A stretch of 64,000 nucleotides of DNA from Dendrophyllia cribrosa (Eukaryota > Cnidaria > Anthozoa > Scleractinia > Dendrophylliidae), in assembly GCA_024195265.1 (NCBI GenBank), contig JAJLRJ010000010.1, positions 14,838,754-14,902,753 on the forward strand, in the 5' to 3' direction. Within the stretch, counting starts at the first letter, position 1; each line of letters begins with the position of its first letter. A program made the translations under genes and the position numbers. Of the stretch, positions 59,880 to 64,000 are shown one piece after another. Under the pieces are notes generated by a model, which was not told where the DNA came from, did no database searches, and was given only the letters and a program-made list of their open reading frames with translations.

Positions 59880-60770
59880 GTGTTCAGTGTAGCATTATAT
59901 CATTTATTAGCTGATACGTGTTCAGTGTGTATTGACCATAAGGATACTTCCATTATAGGGGCGGCGTAACCGGGCCGGAACAATGGATATCACGTGACTA
60001 AGGTATTTCACACCCCCAGGAAACAGTTATGGCGAGCCTCGACTTAACCGTATGGTTAGGGTTGGGATTACAGAAATAACGTCAGCTCCATTGACCTTTG
60101 CCAGTTCTTTGGATTAAAGCTAGGTTTGGGCCAGGTGCTGGGTTTGGGCGTCCACAAGTCACGTGACAAACATTCTCATTACACTCCAGAACCTTTGGGT
60201 GACTAGCCACACGGCACTGGTCTTGCTGAGCCCAAAACATTTTGTACCAACCCTGTAATTTAAAAACTGACCACCCCCTTACTTGCACTTCGCTTTCTGA
60301 TATCAAATTGAGCTCTGCAAGGCTTTTGCCAACTTCACTCCCCATCTAAATCCTTTTCCTTTACTACGATTTACACAAAACTTCCTAGTATTACTAGTAC
60401 CACAAATGGTTATCAGTTTACATAGTGTGCGACATCAAATAGCAATATAGTGGTAAAAGGAAGTTTTTTAATAAGTTAAGTTAGGCCAGGATATATGTAT
60501 CAAGTATTATATGTATCAAGCTAACAAAATATATCTGTAAGCACTAAAAATACCTGTAATTTTACACTTGATCGAGATTTGATTTTTAGACGACATATAT
60601 CGTGGAGAATGCTGAAAAAAGCATTTTCATTTTCATTTTCATTGGCCCTCAAGTTAAATAAAGTACACTAAAAAACACGCCCCGTATAACTAAAATACAC
60701 TAAACTAGTGTAAACTAAACTACACTAAAATAGTGCCTCATATAACCTTAACAACCTTTCTTCATGAATA
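59880..60770. other. No confident gene
   Basis: GATACTGACACGTGTTCAGTG and GCTGATACGTGTTCAGTG form a short direct repeat at 59869-59930. The minus-strand ORF at 60082-60345 has no known domain. (TTTTCA)n lies at 60624-60650 and ACTAAA-type repeats at 60670-60735. Confidence 0.4.
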
Positions 60771-61014
60771 TTACCTCAAATATAGAAGCGAATTCACGCA
60801 TACCACTTCTCACACAATCACCCGCGATATCACGTAACGTTACTTTACATACCAGGCGGTTTACCAATTACCGCAAACTATATGACACAAGACAACCAGA
60901 ACAACACATCTTTAAATTTCCGATCGTTAAACAAACCTACTATATATAATAAACAGCTACTCGAAACAACAAGACTTACATTTCCTATTTAATCTTTTAT
61001 GTCTTTCGACCTTT

Positions 61015-61245
61015 TTCATGACAGAAAAACCGAACATTCCAAGGCCCTTACTCAAAGTGACCATAGATCAGCCATTGCTGATCATATCACAACATTAATT
61101 GCGATCATTTTGATATTTTAGCGTCCGGTAAAACAGACTTTCACTGTAAAATTAAGGAGACTTTGCTCATTCAAGAACTACACTGCACAGCCTTCTTTAG
61201 ATGTTAACGTCAGCAGTGAGAAGCTGTTGCTTTATTACTTGTACC
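61015..61245 (+). pseudogene. Penelope-like GIY-YIG C-terminal fragment
   Basis: The plus strand encodes RKTEHSKALTQSDHRSAIAD, then CDHFDILASGKTDFHCKIKE, then DVNVSSEKLLLY and a stop, with one frame slip in between. This matches the C-terminal part of GIY-YIG domains of cnidarian Penelope-type elements, a third lineage in this window. The YIG core and RT are missing. Confidence 0.65.
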
Positions 61246-61951
61246 TTTTAAGACTGACAGTCCGTACTATTAAATTACTGTTAAGATTGTTTTTTCTTAA
61301 TCTTGGTTCCAGACCTCTATTGTCAACTACATAAACAGTTTTCAAACACTGTCACGGTTACTTTTGAAAATGTATGTTCTTTAGCATACGAATCGTCAAT
61401 TTTTTTTTTATAAAAATGTGTTAGTTTAACATGTTTATCACATCTGTTTATTTTTAATCAAGTTACGATCGCCTAAGAACAAGAGTTTAAAAAACCAAAC
61501 TAGTCCAGTTAGCCAATCTTACCCACTTTCCCAAAATACCTTTTTACTCGATATTTCATCACGCAAACCAGCCCAAACGTACTAAATTAACAATCCACGC
61601 TATCAAAACAAAACAATCAAAGTAATCAAACCCTTATTAACCATGAAAAAAATCGTTTGAAAATTAAGACTTTTATTCACACGCACCTACTAAATTAACA
61701 CTAATGAAAAGTCTCAAATAACTCCTCTCGCTTTTATGGTCTTAGAATGTTCAGTTATGCCGTTATTTGTTTGCTAACTCAAAAAAACGCTTCACTTCAC
61801 CTTTGTCTTTGTTGCAAGTTGCAAGATAACTACTCGCCCCTTAATTTACTCTTCAAATTAACCTTACCTTGTTTCGCATTAACGAGATGGCTCTTAGAGC
61901 CCTTTGATTTATTATTAGGATAATTAGTTCCAATTTTCATTCTTTGATATT
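61246..61951. other. No gene recognised
   Basis: Ends with GGCTCTTAGAGCC (61887-61899), a perfect 5-bp stem with a 3-base loop that resembles the stem near 1938. Otherwise featureless. Confidence 0.4.
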
Positions 61952-62191
61952 TCATTTTAGAATCTTTATCTTTGTTTCATTATTAATCTCTTCAAATATT
62001 TTTCCTTCATTAATAAATTTTATTAATTCATCATCACTCATATAATAAGAATAATGTTGATCATTAAATTCTCTTTCATTCTTTTCAATTAAATCATTAA
62101 TATCTTCATGAGTCATATCATTTTCACACTCTTCATAAAAATATTGGTTTCTTTTTTTGATTTCGTAATCTAGCAGTTCGTCCCATTTCTT
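61952..62191 (-). pseudogene. AT-rich acidic ORF fragment of unknown origin
   Basis: 79 sense codons between stops, with strongly coding-like composition: KKRNQYFYEECENDMTHED, then NDQHYSYYMSDDELIKFI, ending KIKILK. It has no start codon before Met28 or so, and no family was recognised. The AT bias resembles the phospholipase-like fragment at 54538-55525, so both may come from AT-rich viral or Polinton-type DNA. Low-complexity chance cannot be excluded. Confidence 0.35.
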
Positions 62192-62689
62192 TTATTACAA
62201 TATATTTTTTCTTTAAGCCTTAATATTTTTTGTATATCAAAAATAATTTCACTTATTTATGCAGATGCTAAAATATTATGAAACCATGGTTACAGTTTAT
62301 AGTCGTGTGATAACTTTTAACCAATCATATGATTACACGACTGTGTAATTTTACATGTAATTGTACACGTTTGTGAAAAATATTCATCATCTTGAAATTC
62401 TATAACTTATTGAAAAGACTCACTAACTCACTTCGCTCGCTTCGATAAATTAGTGAAATTGTTTAAATTATAGAAATTAAAGAGGACCCTTTATGTTCTT
62501 AAATATCTAGAATTTTAAGGAAAAGTGTTGATCCTCTTCGAAATTGGAGAAATTGTTGAAATTATAGAAGGTAAGATTTGAAGGGAAGAGGCGCCTTCTA
62601 GAACATTCTGTAAATCATTAAATATTCATCATAGTCAAAATAAACTGACAGGTGTTTGCAAATAGATTCAAGAATATAAATATTTAGTG

Positions 62690-62740
62690 ACAAACTTTAC
62701 TGACAAACTTTACTAACAAACTTTACTGACAAATTTATAT
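62690..62740. repeat. Tandem GACAAACTTTACT units
   Basis: Four consecutive 13-base units just before the inverted-repeat element. Confidence 0.85.
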
Positions 62741-63084
62741 ATTCCTTCCCTAGAAAAAATATTTTCAATTTCCTATCATTTTTCTGATTATCCCGCGAGC
62801 GAAGCGAGCTCATAAGTTTTTTAATGACTAGGATTAATTGGAAGTATTGCCTTTTCACATTATTTCTAGTTATAATAATACTTTTAAGTTATAGAAAGGA
62901 AAAAGTATATATAATGTCGGTAGTAAGTATATGGATTTTTTTTCTTTAATTGAAAAATGGATTAATGACAGAAAATGTATGACGGAAATAATCAAGTTCA
63001 ATTTAGACTAGGTTAAATCAGAAAAGGGATAACCAGAAAAATGATAGGAAATTGAAAATATTTTTGATAGAGTAGGAATATTAT
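62737..63084. mobile_element. Inverted-repeat element, AATATTTTCAATTTCCTATC ends
   Basis: About 55 bases at the left (62737-62795) are complementary to about 63020-63084. The interior has no coding potential and includes the GCGAGCGAAGCGAGC palindrome near 62796. Confidence 0.75.
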
Positions 63085-63093
63085 TATAACTAC

Positions 63094-63150
63094 TGCAGAC
63101 GACGTAATCCTTGACGTGATCCTTGACGTAATCCTTGACGTGAACCTTGA
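63094..63150. repeat. Tandem TTGACGTRATCC units
   Basis: Four consecutive 12-base units, each encoding a V-K-D-H/Y-type repeat on the minus strand; they precede the RT fragment. Confidence 0.85.
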
Positions 63151-63154
63151 GTTC

Positions 63155-64000
63155 GGTTGGCTCATAAGTTTTGACCATTCTAGTTTTGTCCCGTCGACTC
63201 GCGTCGCCCGTAATCACAAGGGTGCTACAGACATTCCGTCTGCGGTGGATTCATATCTCGCCCCCGAGCTGCGTCGTGGCTCTATCATCTGCCCGTTTTC
63301 CGACAATCCCCGTTAAATTCGGTTCCCAAACCGAACACTTCGGAGCGCCTGATCATCTTGGACCTTAGCTGGCTTTTTGGTGTTTCAGTCAACGACGGCA
63401 TCCCCGAAGGGCAATATCTTTCACAGCCGTTCTCCCTTCCTTGTTACCCAACAATTGACACTATTGCCGATCGTGTATCCCTTCTTAGAAATGGCTGTCT
63501 ATTGTACAAGCGTGATTTAACGAAAGCTTATTGACAATTTCCTATCAATCTTTTTGATTACCCATTGTTGGGACATCAGTGGCGGAGCTTCATTTGACGT
63601 TGTTTTACCCCGGGACTACCGACGGCCGGCATGGCCTGTCAGCGAACGACATCTGCGGTCTGTTATATACTTTCGCAATCTGGCAGTTATGTGGTGAATT
63701 ACCTGGATGACTCGATGGCTTAATGAATATCTCCTCGGATCTCGTTTGGCACGATTATGGTCAATTCGGATTGCTTTTGCAAGAGTTGGCCTTGCAAGAA
63801 TCTCCTCAAAAAGCTTGCCCTCCTTCTACAGTGCTTACTTACCTTGGTGTTGAAGTTAATTCAATGGACGCCACTCTCTCAATGACTCCTGACCAGCTAC
63901 TCGAACTAGAGACATTGTTGGTTCATTGGACTACTCGACGGTCGCCCACCAAATCTGAACTCCAATCGTTAGTTGGAAAATTGTCATTCGTCTCAAAGAG
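63155..64000 (+). pseudogene. DIRS/Ngaro-type reverse transcriptase, broken, runs off the window
   Basis: The frame encodes HKGATDIPSAVDSYLAPELR, LLYKRDLTKAY (motif A, Asp in RDL), GMACQRTTSAVCYILSQSG (motif B region) and VVNYLDDS with the YLDD catalytic box (about 63687-63710). It continues with LTYLGVEVNSMDATLSMTP and LQSLVGKLSFVSK at the window edge. Stops replace residues after KAY, in SFI-RCF and after SMA, and frameshifts occur near 63355. It is a different lineage from the DIRS element at 4827-11698, whose box is YMND. Confidence 0.75.

Noticed and set aside
60082..60345. Minus-strand ORF of 87 codons as a host exon
   Set aside because: No paired splice sites or recognisable domain; it lies in sequence that looks repetitive.
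61887..61899. Histone-type 3' stem-loop (GGCTCTTAGAGCC)
   Set aside because: The stem is 5 bp with a 3-base loop, the histone loop is not present, and no histone gene is nearby.

Overview
This window looks like nuclear DNA of a cnidarian, probably an anthozoan (stony coral or sea anemone). The case rests on spliced host exons with GT/AG borders, a V-like immunoglobulin exon of a kind I associate with corals, and a dense mix of retroelements (Penelope, L1/Tx1-like LINE, DIRS, Gypsy), Polinton-type, Merlin and Crypton elements, long foldbacks and many small inverted-repeat elements. The species call is inference. Little of the 64 kb is host coding sequence.

Host gene. Three minus-strand exons fit one immunoglobulin-superfamily gene: a signal-peptide exon (48145-48220), a V-like Ig exon (44136-44504) and an I-set Ig exon (12207-12470). 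The exon 1 donor is phase 1 and both Ig exons are phase 1-1. If they belong together, nearly everything from 12.5 to 44.1 kb is one intron filled with mobile DNA. The first-exon region is duplicated at about 46.8-47.4 kb (a dead exon copy) and partly at about 47.7 kb.

Layout. 0-2.7 kb: TA microsatellites with hairpins, a Penelope remnant and a tRNA-like sequence. 2.77-4.49 kb: a 1.7 kb foldback bounded by TTAA. 4.8-11.7 kb: a dead DIRS element (gag, RT/RNase H, tyrosine recombinase) whose recombinase gene is split by a LINE fragment. 12.2 kb: Ig exon. 14.7-18.3 kb: a recent 5'-truncated LINE with an open frame, a 16-bp target duplication and a 3'-transduction-like tail. It interrupts a virus-like YqaJ-type nuclease gene that lies beside a VLTF3-like gene (18.3-20.1 kb). 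20.2-22.2 kb: two copies of a G-rich miniature element. 22.7-23.4 kb: an ORF with a hydrophobic hairpin. 23.5-24.8 kb: a foldback within TA repeats. 24.8-27.5 kb: a nearly intact Penelope-like element with terminal direct repeats and a well-formed hammerhead ribozyme. 29.9-32.8 kb: a truncated Polinton-type DNA polymerase B. 33.0-35.2 kb: Gypsy gag-pol. 35.3-40.4 kb: GCCGTTC-rich arrays, a third TTAA foldback and several miniature elements. 40.5-42.2 kb: a Crypton-like recombinase inside a terminal-inverted-repeat element. 42.2-43.2 kb: another such element. 44.1-48.6 kb: Ig exons and duplicated first-exon region. 48.7-55.5 kb: a miniature element, a Penelope 3' end with a hammerhead-like fold, an unknown broken gene, a Gypsy gag fragment and a Polinton/adintovirus-type phospholipase-like gene split by a miniature element. 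56.0-58.6 kb: a Merlin transposase remnant and a second large TTAA foldback. 58.8-64 kb: satellites, a Penelope fragment, an AT-rich ORF and a second DIRS/Ngaro-type RT.

Most elements are dead. The best preserved are the Penelope element (one frameshift), the LINE at 14.7 kb and the VLTF3-like ORF. No computation was run; family calls rest on motifs read by eye.
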